Part shown: positions 7,801 to 16,034 of the stretch, piece after piece
Layout: each line of letters opens with the position of its first letter
Numbering within the stretch: position 1 is the stretch's first letter
From: Chryseobacterium sp. KLBC 52
Lineage (GTDB): Bacteria; Bacteroidota; Bacteroidia; Flavobacteriales; Weeksellaceae
Direction of reading: 5' to 3'
Length of the DNA: 64,000 bases
Assembly: GCF_003347605.1 (NCBI RefSeq)
Contig: NZ_QDFZ01000014.1
Coordinates: forward strand, 1-64,000
Position numbers and translations under genes: made by a program
The notes under the pieces: model-generated
The model's input: only the letters and a program-made list of their open reading frames with translations
What the model was told of the DNA's origin: nothing
Databases searched by the model: none

Positions 7801-9541
7801 CAATGGCTTTTTTATGAATATCCCAGACATGGGTAAGGTTGCCACGCTCATCGTAATCATACCTGACCTGAAGATCTCTCTGTTTTTTATAACAATAATA
7901 AACTTCTGTTACTTTTTTGTGTTCCGGGTGAATCACAGTTTCTATACTGCAGCCACTTTTAACATCTTTTATACTTTTCAGTACAATATTCCGGGCTTCA
8001 TACTCATATTCGCGAACAGTTCCGTCACCATATTCGATCTTTGCAACTTTATATATCACTCCTTCTGTAACATGATGAAAACGGGTATAAGTGTAGATAT
8101 CAGTTCCTTTACGAACAATCCAAATACTGCTATTGGGTCTGTACTGCCATATCTTTTGATCTCTGAAATAAGTCATTTCTTCTCCGATCTCAGGTGCAGA
8201 AATCAGCATTGCCATATTTTCGTCCGGATGCATCCAGCCTGCAAACTTATTATCTTCATCAGGAAGGATAAACAGATCATGATTATTGAAAACTCCATTT
8301 CCAAGAGGTCCGAAATCATAAGGCCGGTCGCTGTGCCAGATATTTTTCCAGGTTAAAGGTGTACTACCCTGAATAATAAAATCATCCCATTCAAAAACCA
8401 TGGCACCAGTTGCAAAATTCACAGGTTCAAGACCGTAATGACATAATTTTTTGGATAAGGCATTGGCTAATTTGAATTTATTAAAAGGAGCTTTTTTAAG
8501 AACACTGTTGTTCAGCTTTTTTAAACCGCTAGCACCAAGTTTTCCTAATTTCTTGGTTAAACTTCTCATTAAAAACATTCCGGCAAGACGCATCACCATT
8601 TCTCCGGCGGTATAAACATGGGGTACAAAAGCGCCTCCTACCAATACCGGTCCACCCGTATTGATCTGAATATACATGCTTGAAAAGTTATTGTAAAAAG
8701 CAAAATAGGCCAGTGGATTTTTTTTCGGCTTATCCGGCATTGCGGGCAGCATTGTCATTCCAAAAGGAAATCCCATACAGGTTAATACCTGCTGAGGCTG
8801 GTTACCGCTCATTTTACTTCCCTGCGCCAGAACGGTCTGTGAACCGTAATACACTTCTCCTTCATGTGGAGCTTCCTGAGGAAAAGGAATGATATACACC
8901 GGAATAAGCGATGTAACATGTCTGAACGGAATAACCACTCCCATCACACTGGTTGTAGTGGTAGCTTTATGCCTTCCGTGAACATATATTGAGCCCCCCA
9001 GCGGAATATTTTCAGGAAGAGAGGGCATCAGGTTTCGTGCAAATTGTGGAATTGTAATTTTAATGGTGATATAATCCATAATATCAAAAACAATCCCAAT
9101 AAACGGATGAGGCAAGGGCAAAGGAATAAACATGAAGGAAGGTGGCGGTGGAATGAGCGTCCAGTGGATATCAATGGCGAGCACAATATCAAAATGCTTA
9201 CTTGTATGCTGAATGGCTGTGGAAGGCATTGCAGGATTATTGACCTTAATCAGTTTTACTTTGCTTTCCGGAGCTGCTCTTTCTGTTGTCACAGCACTGT
9301 CGCCGCCTCCGCCTCCACTGCTTTCTTCCGGCTGTCCGGCATCTGCTCCTACTATGGATTTAGCCATAGAAACAGGATTCAGGGAATCAAAATTATTTTT
9401 CATTCCGTTTTTCCAGCCTTGTGTGGTTTTATCCCAACTTACCGAAGTAACGTCTGCGTTTACCTTCCAGGAGCGGTCCGGGTTCATGTCCGGCTTTGCT
9501 ACCTTGATCGGTTTTACTGTTTTTTTATTCAGATCTGCCAT
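4808..9541 (-). CDS. Rhs-family polymorphic toxin with C-terminal deaminase-like domain (T6SS effector)
   Basis: A 1577-residue Rhs protein. The N-terminal ~330 residues contain hydrophobic and PAAR-like stretches ([17 protein letters not shown]) that would mount on the VgrG tip. Around residue 370 the [17 protein letters not shown] segment resembles the DUF6531 start of many Rhs toxins. Dozens of YD/RHS repeats ([16 protein letters not shown] forms) then build the cocoon up to the conserved core end, [27 protein letters not shown] and [18 protein letters not shown]. The last ~116 residues (from 1462) are the variable toxin. They carry HSE (His1500, Glu1502) and PPCDRC (Cys1544, Cys1547), the zinc-ligand and catalytic-Glu layout of the cytidine/nucleic-acid deaminase superfamily. 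The substrate (DNA, RNA or nucleotide) is not deducible. A SUKH immunity gene follows by 10 bases. The toxin tip region is visibly more AT-rich than the Rhs core, as expected for an exchanged cassette. Confidence 0.93.
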   Translation of the reverse strand: [1577 protein letters not shown]

Positions 9542-9559
9542 GATTCTTTTAATTTGAGA

Positions 9560-10819
9560 TTACCCTGCTTTTGGTTTTTCTACACTCACCTTCCAGTCAT
9601 CACCAAAATAAGTCTTCATTTCATTGTCCAGTATTGTTTTTTTATCGGTGTCGCCTTCATATTTGAGAATAAGCATGGAGGCTACAAACCTCAGGCTGCT
9701 CTGTTCTCTTGCTGAAGAATCCATCAATTTTGCTATATCCAGACATTTTTCAAAATATCTGATCATTTTATCTTTTGTAAGAACCGTATCATTCAATGTA
9801 GCGATGATTCTGTAACACTCAATCGCCATTGCATATTCTCCTATTTTCTGAGCAGTTTCTGCAGCTTTTTCAAATATTTTTTCTGCTTTAGCCTTTTTGG
9901 AGTTCCCTAACAGATAGCTACCATAATTCATATACATCTGAATTTCAAGGGGTGTATCCTGCTCCACTTCTTTCAATATCGTCTGATAGGTATCTTCTGC
10001 TTTTTCTTTTTTTCTATCCGCGGTATAAGCCTGGGTAAGCATAAAATAGGCAGAAATCTCTCCCTGTTTGTTCTTTTGTTCCCGGGCAAGTTTTACGGCT
10101 GTTTTCAATGCATGTTCAGCTTCTTTGAATCTTTCTTTGCTTAAATGATTACTTGCGATAAGAATCTGCTGTTGAAAATCCGTATCCGGGCTGTTCTTCT
10201 TACGGTTGGTATGAGCAGCTGTATTCTGCATCAACTGATGAATGTCGACCTCTATTCTGAACCTGTGTGCTGAAGAGATTTCCGGCAATGTTCTGTAGGT
10301 GTGATGTTCTGCCCAAACCAGTTTAATATCTTTATTTTCTGATGTTTCACAGATCCTGCACCACTCTTTCACCCACAAAGAAAGTTCTTCGGTATCGCTG
10401 ATCCTGAGCGGAGCAATGTAGATGTAGATTTTAGACTCTTTGATATTGGGGAAGTTTTTCTTTAATTCCATTAAAGGATAAAATGCCTTATATGCATCTG
10501 TTTTAAAGTTTTCTTCCGGGTTTTTCAAATGCCATTGGGGTATATTTTCTTCGCTTTTTTTCAGCATCTCATAGAACTCAGTCCATTCATCCAATAAGGT
10601 TTGTCCGAAGGAGTTCATTCCGTTAAATTCCTGATAATGGAGTAAAAAGACATCATCTCCTTCTTCATCTTCAGAAAGCTTCGACTTGATAAATCCGTCA
10701 AAAAGATCGGTTTCATGTTTTTCTCCTATACAGATCAGCATAGGTTTTTCTTTATTTTTTGAAACGACTTTCTGCCATTGTCTTTTTAATTTAACCAGCT
10801 CCAAATCTACCGGATTCAT
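9560..10819 (-). CDS. TPR protein between vgrG and rhs, probable effector adaptor
   Basis: A 419-residue cytoplasmic protein without signal peptide. The N-terminal half (about 1-200) has an unfamiliar alpha/beta domain beginning KPMLICIGEKHETDLFDGFI. The C-terminal half holds helical TPR-like repeats (RFKEAEHALKTAVKLAREQ, KKEKAEDTYQTILKEVEQ, KKAKAEKIFEKAAETAQK, KDKMIRYFEKCLDIAKL). Its start overlaps the vgrG stop by one base (TAATG), indicating translational coupling, and rhs begins 18 bases after its stop. Genes at this position in T6SS islands commonly encode adaptors or chaperones that load an Rhs effector onto its VgrG. That role is inferred from position, as the sequence matches no adaptor family I can name. 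Confidence 0.75.
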   Translation of the reverse strand: MNPVDLELVKLKRQWQKVVSKNKEKPMLICIGEKHETDLFDGFIKSKLSEDEEGDDVFLLHYQEFNGMNSFGQTLLDEWTEFYEMLKKSEENIPQWHLKNPEENFKTDAYKAFYPLMELKKNFPNIKESKIYIYIAPLRISDTEELSLWVKEWCRICETSENKDIKLVWAEHHTYRTLPEISSAHRFRIEVDIHQLMQNTAAHTNRKKNSPDTDFQQQILIASNHLSKERFKEAEHALKTAVKLAREQKNKQGEISAYFMLTQAYTADRKKEKAEDTYQTILKEVEQDTPLEIQMYMNYGSYLLGNSKKAKAEKIFEKAAETAQKIGEYAMAIECYRIIATLNDTVLTKDKMIRYFEKCLDIAKLMDSSAREQSSLRFVASMLILKYEGDTDKKTILDNEMKTYFGDDWKVSVEKPKAG

Positions 10820-12981
10820 TAATTCAGTTTTACAGTTCCACTTACAATATTCGTCTCACTTCCACCTCCTACGTTGATTTTTCCTCCACTACTCAAATTG
10901 GCTTCAGTATCCCCTCTCATAGAAAGCGTATTGGTTCCGATATCGAGCGTATCAGATTTAATTCCGACACCGGAAGTAGGTTCACCGTCTTCTGGTCCTA
11001 CTCCAACTCCGATACTCGTTGTTCCACCAACACCAATATTGACTCCCTGTACGAATATTTCTTTTCCTTTAATCTGAATATTTCCCTCTTTATCCATATA
11101 AATTGAACTGCTTCCACAATTCAGCGTAATAGAAATTTTACTGTCTATGCTTATATTTCCGGCTCCATCCAGAAAAACAGAATTCTGATCTTTATCTTTT
11201 ACGGTAATTCCGCCGGCATCATCCAGACTCATTGTATGCCCGCTTTTACTGCTTAAGCTTTTAATATTATTTCCGGCGCCTCCGCCACCGCCAACGCCTC
11301 CATGAAACATTCCTCCCATTACAAACGGACGGTCAGGATGCTGGTGTGCGAAATTGACCACTACCTGATCTCCTTCTTCCGGAATCGCCATGAACCCACG
11401 ATTTTTGCTCACTTTTTCGCTGCCTCCTCCATCGGGAGTCATTACCCTGATATATTCTGTCGTAGTAGAACCATTCTGCCAGTCGAATTGTACTTTAACT
11501 CTACCCTGGTTTAAAGGATCTACATTGGAAATTACTTTGGCAAATTGAGCATCTGCTTTCGGGGTATGAAACTCCGGACGGGGAATAAATCCGGTATCCG
11601 AAGCTATAGCCTCAAATGTTCCGGTATAATATCCTCTTGCATCTACCTCATGATACATATCCGTAATCATCAGTTTGGTAAAATAGGTTGTTTCACTACT
11701 TTCAGCTTTTCTCATTTCTATATCTGCGATACAGCCTGGATAAAGAAATGGCACTGTGGTGATTCCTGAAATCACAAATACTTCAGCGGCCTTACTTCCG
11801 GCAGTTCCTTTCTGGGAAGTTTCCACATCCATGAAAGACACTGCTTTTATGGGAGCAACTCTCAACGATGGTGTTGTAAAAGTTTTTTCTGAAATTTCAT
11901 ACGCTCTTTTGGCGATATCAGAGGTATGGTTAATTTTTGAATTTCCTGCTGTTAATTTTTCATTTTTACTGCTGTTATAACCATAAAATGAAGGATTAAC
12001 GTGCTGAGCTTTCATTTTTATCTTAACATCGCTCACGCTGCTACCATACGTAAGCTTCACAGGTTTTTCCTGAGGCGGAAGCTTTCCGAAATGCAGCACT
12101 TCACCATCATAATAGAACTGTTCACCGTAAGCTTCTGCAATCCTGGCCAGATAGTTATAGTGAGTCTCTTCATATTGTGAGCTGTAAGAAACATTTCCAT
12201 GGGCTGCATCTACTCTGAAATCAAAACTGCTTTGCCCCAGTCCTTCTTTGATTACCTGATCTGCAATACTGTTGAGACTGATTTCCTGTGCTCCGCCAAA
12301 ACTTTGAATATGAGGAGCTGCATCCAAAAGAACCGTAGGGCTGGATCCTGTAAGAACAATATTTCCCAGGCTTCCTTTTTCCTGGCTGAAACCTACTTCT
12401 GTGATCACTCCTACAAAGTTTCTTTCCGGGCCGTCTTCAACGTCTTTATATCTGAAAATTACAGTAATTCTTTTTCCAAGAAAGTTCTGAGCTTCTTCCA
12501 GATTGTGGTTTTCTGAACTTCCTAAGGTATCGTGAGCCAGCATCAGATCGAATTCATGATGTTTTACCGCACTTTGTTTTAACTGAAAATGCTTGAAATG
12601 TTTTATCACTTTTCCATCAATTACGATTTCAAGTTTTACCACACGATTGATCCCGGCGACCTGGTTTCCGGGTATTGTACTGGCATTATAAATCCCTGAA
12701 GTTGGCTGTTTAGTCCATACCTTATCTTCTACCAGTGTAGGAGGGTTCGGTTGTTTAACCTGATTCATAAACATTTGAGAACCGTTTTGAACCAGGCCTG
12801 TATACGCCTGAGCCTGAGCCATTTTTTCTGTAGTTTTCTTAATGGTTCCGCTCGATTTTTCCTGTACTTCCTGAGCAGCTTTGCTGACAGCCTGATCTGT
12901 CAATGTTTCTTTAATATTCTTTACAGCTGAAATTTTATCTTGGGAAACAGGCATTTTGGGTGAATGATCGTCCTGAAACAT
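10819..12981 (-). CDS. vgrG: VgrG, type VI secretion spike protein
   Basis: A 720-residue VgrG. After a Lys/Gln-rich N-terminal extension (about 1-90) come the gp27-like hub (VVKLEIVIDGKVIKHFKHF, RIAEAYGEQFYYDGEVLHFG), the gp5-like OB fold (AKVISNVDPLNQGRVKVQFDW, RVMTPDGGGSEKVSKNRGFMAIPEEGDQVVV with HPDRPFVMGGMFHG) and a Gly-rich beta-helical needle (ISIDSKISITLNCGSSSIYMDKEGNIQIKG). It would form the trimeric puncturing tip of the contractile T6SS. No other T6SS structural genes are in the window, so this is an orphan vgrG-effector island fed by a system encoded elsewhere. It is the first gene of the leftward vgrG-TPR-rhs-SUKH unit. Confidence 0.95.
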   Translation of the reverse strand: MFQDDHSPKMPVSQDKISAVKNIKETLTDQAVSKAAQEVQEKSSGTIKKTTEKMAQAQAYTGLVQNGSQMFMNQVKQPNPPTLVEDKVWTKQPTSGIYNASTIPGNQVAGINRVVKLEIVIDGKVIKHFKHFQLKQSAVKHHEFDLMLAHDTLGSSENHNLEEAQNFLGKRITVIFRYKDVEDGPERNFVGVITEVGFSQEKGSLGNIVLTGSSPTVLLDAAPHIQSFGGAQEISLNSIADQVIKEGLGQSSFDFRVDAAHGNVSYSSQYEETHYNYLARIAEAYGEQFYYDGEVLHFGKLPPQEKPVKLTYGSSVSDVKIKMKAQHVNPSFYGYNSSKNEKLTAGNSKINHTSDIAKRAYEISEKTFTTPSLRVAPIKAVSFMDVETSQKGTAGSKAAEVFVISGITTVPFLYPGCIADIEMRKAESSETTYFTKLMITDMYHEVDARGYYTGTFEAIASDTGFIPRPEFHTPKADAQFAKVISNVDPLNQGRVKVQFDWQNGSTTTEYIRVMTPDGGGSEKVSKNRGFMAIPEEGDQVVVNFAHQHPDRPFVMGGMFHGGVGGGGGAGNNIKSLSSKSGHTMSLDDAGGITVKDKDQNSVFLDGAGNISIDSKISITLNCGSSSIYMDKEGNIQIKGKEIFVQGVNIGVGGTTSIGVGVGPEDGEPTSGVGIKSDTLDIGTNTLSMRGDTEANLSSGGKINVGGGSETNIVSGTVKLN

Positions 12982-13251
12982 AATGGTAATATTTTGATTG
13001 ATTGAGTGTCAGATTTTTTTAAGCCTGAAATTGATCTGAGCAACAAAATTCAGATACAATTTTCTTTATCCATACTTCATTTGTAAAAATGAATCCGGAT
13101 ATTGAGATCAAAACAGGGTATTTAAAAGGAAAAGTGTAAGAGTAAGTTTACTTCATAACCCTGTTGAATTTCAAGATTTCTCTTGATTTTATGGTTGTAA
13201 TATGCAGATTTTAATCATTATTAATTTTTTATAATTGGATTGGTGGTAGTA

Positions 13252-13329
13252 CAAAGATAAAACGGTAATTGCTATTCAGAAAATTTTCATCAGGTAATCT
13301 GAAATTTTGTCGTAGTTCTACGACTTTTT
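13252..13329 (-). promoter_or_regulatory. Candidate vgrG promoter and upstream 7-bp dyad
   Basis: Most of the 552-base gap 12982-13533 is AT-rich and empty. On the minus strand TATCTTTG (13259 to 13252) fits the -7 consensus TAnnTTTG. About 57 bases further upstream is a perfect dyad GTCGTAG-TT-CTACGAC (13309-13324), which on the plus strand is followed by TTTTT. The dyad may be an operator or a rightward terminator-like hairpin. The implied leader before vgrG is about 265 bases. Confidence 0.4.
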
Positions 13330-13472
13330 ATAAATAATTCTAAAGTAAATGATTAAAAAAAAGAAATAAACATCTATATATCAAACAAATATTTAACAAT
13401 TTTTAATAATTGAAGAACACTAATTTATCACTTAAAATAGAAATAATTTAAAATATTTTTGCTGATTGAAAT

Positions 13473-13507
13473 AAAAAAACAGCTGTACACTTTTAATGTA
13501 AAGCTGC
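13473..13507 (-). terminator. Terminator of the S41 peptidase gene
   Basis: Read leftward, AGCTTTACA pairs with TGTACAGCT (one mismatch) around a TTAAAAG loop, followed by GTTTTTTTATTT. It lies about 27 bases after the peptidase stop codon. Confidence 0.7.
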
Positions 13508-13533
13508 TTTATAGATATGATTGAGTTTCTTTA

Positions 13534-15297
13534 TTATTTTCTGATTTCTGATACTTTTTTCAGATAAACATCGGTCTGATCCAAAAATTCCTGATCGGTC
13601 TGCTGTATGGTAATGTGAGGAATAATTCCCTGTCCTCTTTTCTGATCAGGAAGGTTTTGAGCATCCTGAATGACATGAACAATAGAAAATCCGGTCTGAA
13701 TTCCTGTATTTGGTAGTTCATACACTAATGGAAGATGGCCATTATGTTCATAGTATCCACCAACAGTTTCTTTTCCAATCACAATGGCATTGGTATAGGA
13801 TTTAATGAGAGAAGCCAAATGTGAAGCTGCAGAAGCTACCCTCTGGTCTACGATAAGGTAAAGCTGTCCTTTAAAAGTTCTTTCATTAGGCATAATGGAA
13901 GGATTTTTGTCATCTGCCCAATAATATTTTCCCTGAACACTTTTAGGATAAAGCTGCTTCAGATAGGCATTCAGTCCATGCTTATCCTGTACTCCGTTAG
14001 AAAGAAAAAGAGGTGTGATAACCAGTTTTTCTTCCAAAGGAACTTCATTGAACTGGGTATAAGCATAGTGACTATCACGAAATGGTCTTTGCGTAAGATA
14101 AGAGAATACTTTTTCATAAAGTGCTCCTGTGCCTCCTGTATTTCCTCTAAGATCAATCATCAGATTCTGTATATTCTCCTTTTCCAGAGTATCCATCATC
14201 TGCTCAAGAAAAGCACTGAATTTTTTATAGGCGGGATCTTCTTTTCCGGTTGCAAAATCAAATCCTCTCAAAGATAATCTGTAAATATTTTCTCCCTCTT
14301 TGCTGAAGCTATATTTTTCAGACAGCAATTTTTTGTCAAAGGCAAGCGAATATCTGGATTCCTGAAGTTTTTTAAAATTTTCCAGCGGTATTCCCGGCAG
14401 AGCAATTTCTTTTACAGTGTCATTCCATTTATATTGAATCACATAATTTTTATGGCTGCCAAATTCCATATAAAATTTATCCAGCATTCCTCTTTCAAAA
14501 CCTGTTGTTTCTTTGTAAGGCATGGAATATCCGTCAGAAAAATAGTATTGAGAAAAGCGGCTGATCATTTCTTTTGCGGAAACTCCGTTGATGGCGAGTA
14601 TTTCAGCACCAAGAGGTATTGCTGCCTCTTTTGAATCCTGAAGCAGGCGTCCGTCAATATTCTTCAGAGTGATGGGTAAATATTCAGGTTTCTGGGTGAG
14701 ATAATACGAAGCATGATTGGGTAGATCTGTATAATTATGACAGCTTCCTTCAAATCCGGTAAGTTTGGCAATGACTTTATAGAACTCAAAAATATTTTTA
14801 CTGTTTCTGGCTTCTTGTTCCGCCTGCTGGTAGATGCTGTCCATCTGTTTTTTGCTTCTGTATACATAAAGTCCAGAATTTGCTTTTTCCCTGATGGACC
14901 GGAAGGTTTTAAGGTCTTCTACAAACTGATCTGAACTGAACTGGCCGTTCAAAACAGGTACGTTTTTGGATTCTGCAATAGATACTTTTGCGATTTTACT
15001 TTTTTCAAGATAAGATTTGGCCCAGATTTTTACTTCATATTTTTTTCCTTTTTCAGGGGTAAAATACAAACGCTCCACACTTTTTATTCCTCTGGAATCA
15101 TCCTGCTCTCTCATTTTTTTTCCATCTGTGAACAAAGCGATTCCCAGATTAGCATCAGCAGACTGTACGGAGATCCACGATGGTTTATGAGAATGTGGCA
15201 AATATTTCAGGGTGTCTCCCGGTTTAAGCTCCAGCTGGGTCTGCGCATAGACAATGTTGACGAATAACAAAAGTGGAATGATAAGAGGTCTGGTCAT
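13534..15297 (-). CDS. S41 family (tail-specific-type) peptidase, secreted
   Basis: A 587-residue protein with a signal peptide (MTRPLIIPLLLFVNIVYAQ). The C-terminal S41 catalytic domain shows the LMIDLRGNTGGTGALYEKV strand-turn, a later region around RTFKGQLYLIVDQRVASAASHLASLIKS with the nucleophile Ser in the SAAS segment, and VIGKETVGGYYEHNG after it. The PDZ seen in CtpA-type enzymes is weak here: GAEILAINGVSAKEMISRF (about residues 225-245) is the PDZ-like part. S41 peptidases cleave peptides or misfolded proteins in the periplasm; this one is likely periplasmic or outer-membrane associated. It stands alone with its own terminator. Confidence 0.85.
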   Translation of the reverse strand: MTRPLIIPLLLFVNIVYAQTQLELKPGDTLKYLPHSHKPSWISVQSADANLGIALFTDGKKMREQDDSRGIKSVERLYFTPEKGKKYEVKIWAKSYLEKSKIAKVSIAESKNVPVLNGQFSSDQFVEDLKTFRSIREKANSGLYVYRSKKQMDSIYQQAEQEARNSKNIFEFYKVIAKLTGFEGSCHNYTDLPNHASYYLTQKPEYLPITLKNIDGRLLQDSKEAAIPLGAEILAINGVSAKEMISRFSQYYFSDGYSMPYKETTGFERGMLDKFYMEFGSHKNYVIQYKWNDTVKEIALPGIPLENFKKLQESRYSLAFDKKLLSEKYSFSKEGENIYRLSLRGFDFATGKEDPAYKKFSAFLEQMMDTLEKENIQNLMIDLRGNTGGTGALYEKVFSYLTQRPFRDSHYAYTQFNEVPLEEKLVITPLFLSNGVQDKHGLNAYLKQLYPKSVQGKYYWADDKNPSIMPNERTFKGQLYLIVDQRVASAASHLASLIKSYTNAIVIGKETVGGYYEHNGHLPLVYELPNTGIQTGFSIVHVIQDAQNLPDQKRGQGIIPHITIQQTDQEFLDQTDVYLKKVSEIRK

Positions 15298-15372
15298 TAT
15301 TATTTTTTGAATGGGCTAATATACAAATTAACCTCAACCGATTGAGCATTCTTCAGCTATTCCCCTTGAACA

Positions 15373-15876
15373 TTATAATTTCACACTTTTCTCCTGTACT
15401 TCTTCTGCAGAAAGCCCATAAATCTGAGGTGTTTTTACGTCCAGAAGATTCAGATAGATATACAATTCTGCCCTGTGATGGATTTCATGTTCTATCATGG
15501 CACGAAGCCATTTCCATACAGAAATTTCACTATTGGCTGGGGTAAGACATTTTCTGGTAAGATCTTCGTCTGATAGTCCTTCAATGATGTGAAGAGTCTG
15601 CCTGTGCATTTCGTTGAAAAACTGAACTGTATTTTCATAGCCGTCGGCAAGGTCTTTACCACATCCGGGATAAGCACTTTTTCTTCCTGTAATGGTTTCT
15701 CCATACATATACCGTTCAATGGCAGCAATGTGCCTTATCTGATCACCAATGGTAAATTTGCCGGGTTTATAGGAAAAATCAATATGTTCAGGAGGAACAA
15801 CTTTAATAATACGGTTGGTTCTTTCTCTTATTTTTTCATAATACTCAAGGAATGACTGCACAGTTTTTATTTCCAT
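15373..15876 (-). CDS. DinB-family four-helix metal-binding protein
   Basis: A 167-residue DinB/YfiT-like protein. The family's three metal-binding histidines can be recognised: one in QIRHIAAIERYMYGE (about residues 46-60) and the others in AMIEHEIHHRAELYIYLNLL (about 130-150). DinB proteins are four-helix bundles, often thiol transferases (bacillithiol) or of unknown activity. The protein is cytoplasmic, with no signal peptide. It is a single leftward gene between the S41 peptidase and a divergent TPR gene. Confidence 0.88.
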   Translation of the reverse strand: MEIKTVQSFLEYYEKIRERTNRIIKVVPPEHIDFSYKPGKFTIGDQIRHIAAIERYMYGETITGRKSAYPGCGKDLADGYENTVQFFNEMHRQTLHIIEGLSDEDLTRKCLTPANSEISVWKWLRAMIEHEIHHRAELYIYLNLLDVKTPQIYGLSAEEVQEKSVKL

Positions 15877-16034
15877 ATCTTTTGCTTTTTTCCGTAAAGT
15901 GAATATAAGAAATCTAATGATATTGGGGTTAGGGTTTTATTTTAAATCAGCCATAACATTAAAATAATCCCCAATAAGTGAGTCTAAAATTTGGAAGCTC
16001 AATAAATAACCAATATTTTAGTTAAAAAATAACC

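Noticed and set aside
7208..8356. A 382-codon plus-strand frame opposite rhs
   Set aside because: It is antisense to the well supported Rhs repeats; its Phe/Ile-rich product reflects reversed YD-repeat codons, with no motif or promoter.
13309..13329. Dyad upstream of vgrG called as a definite terminator
   Set aside because: No rightward gene precedes it, so a terminator role lacks support; kept only as a regulatory candidate.
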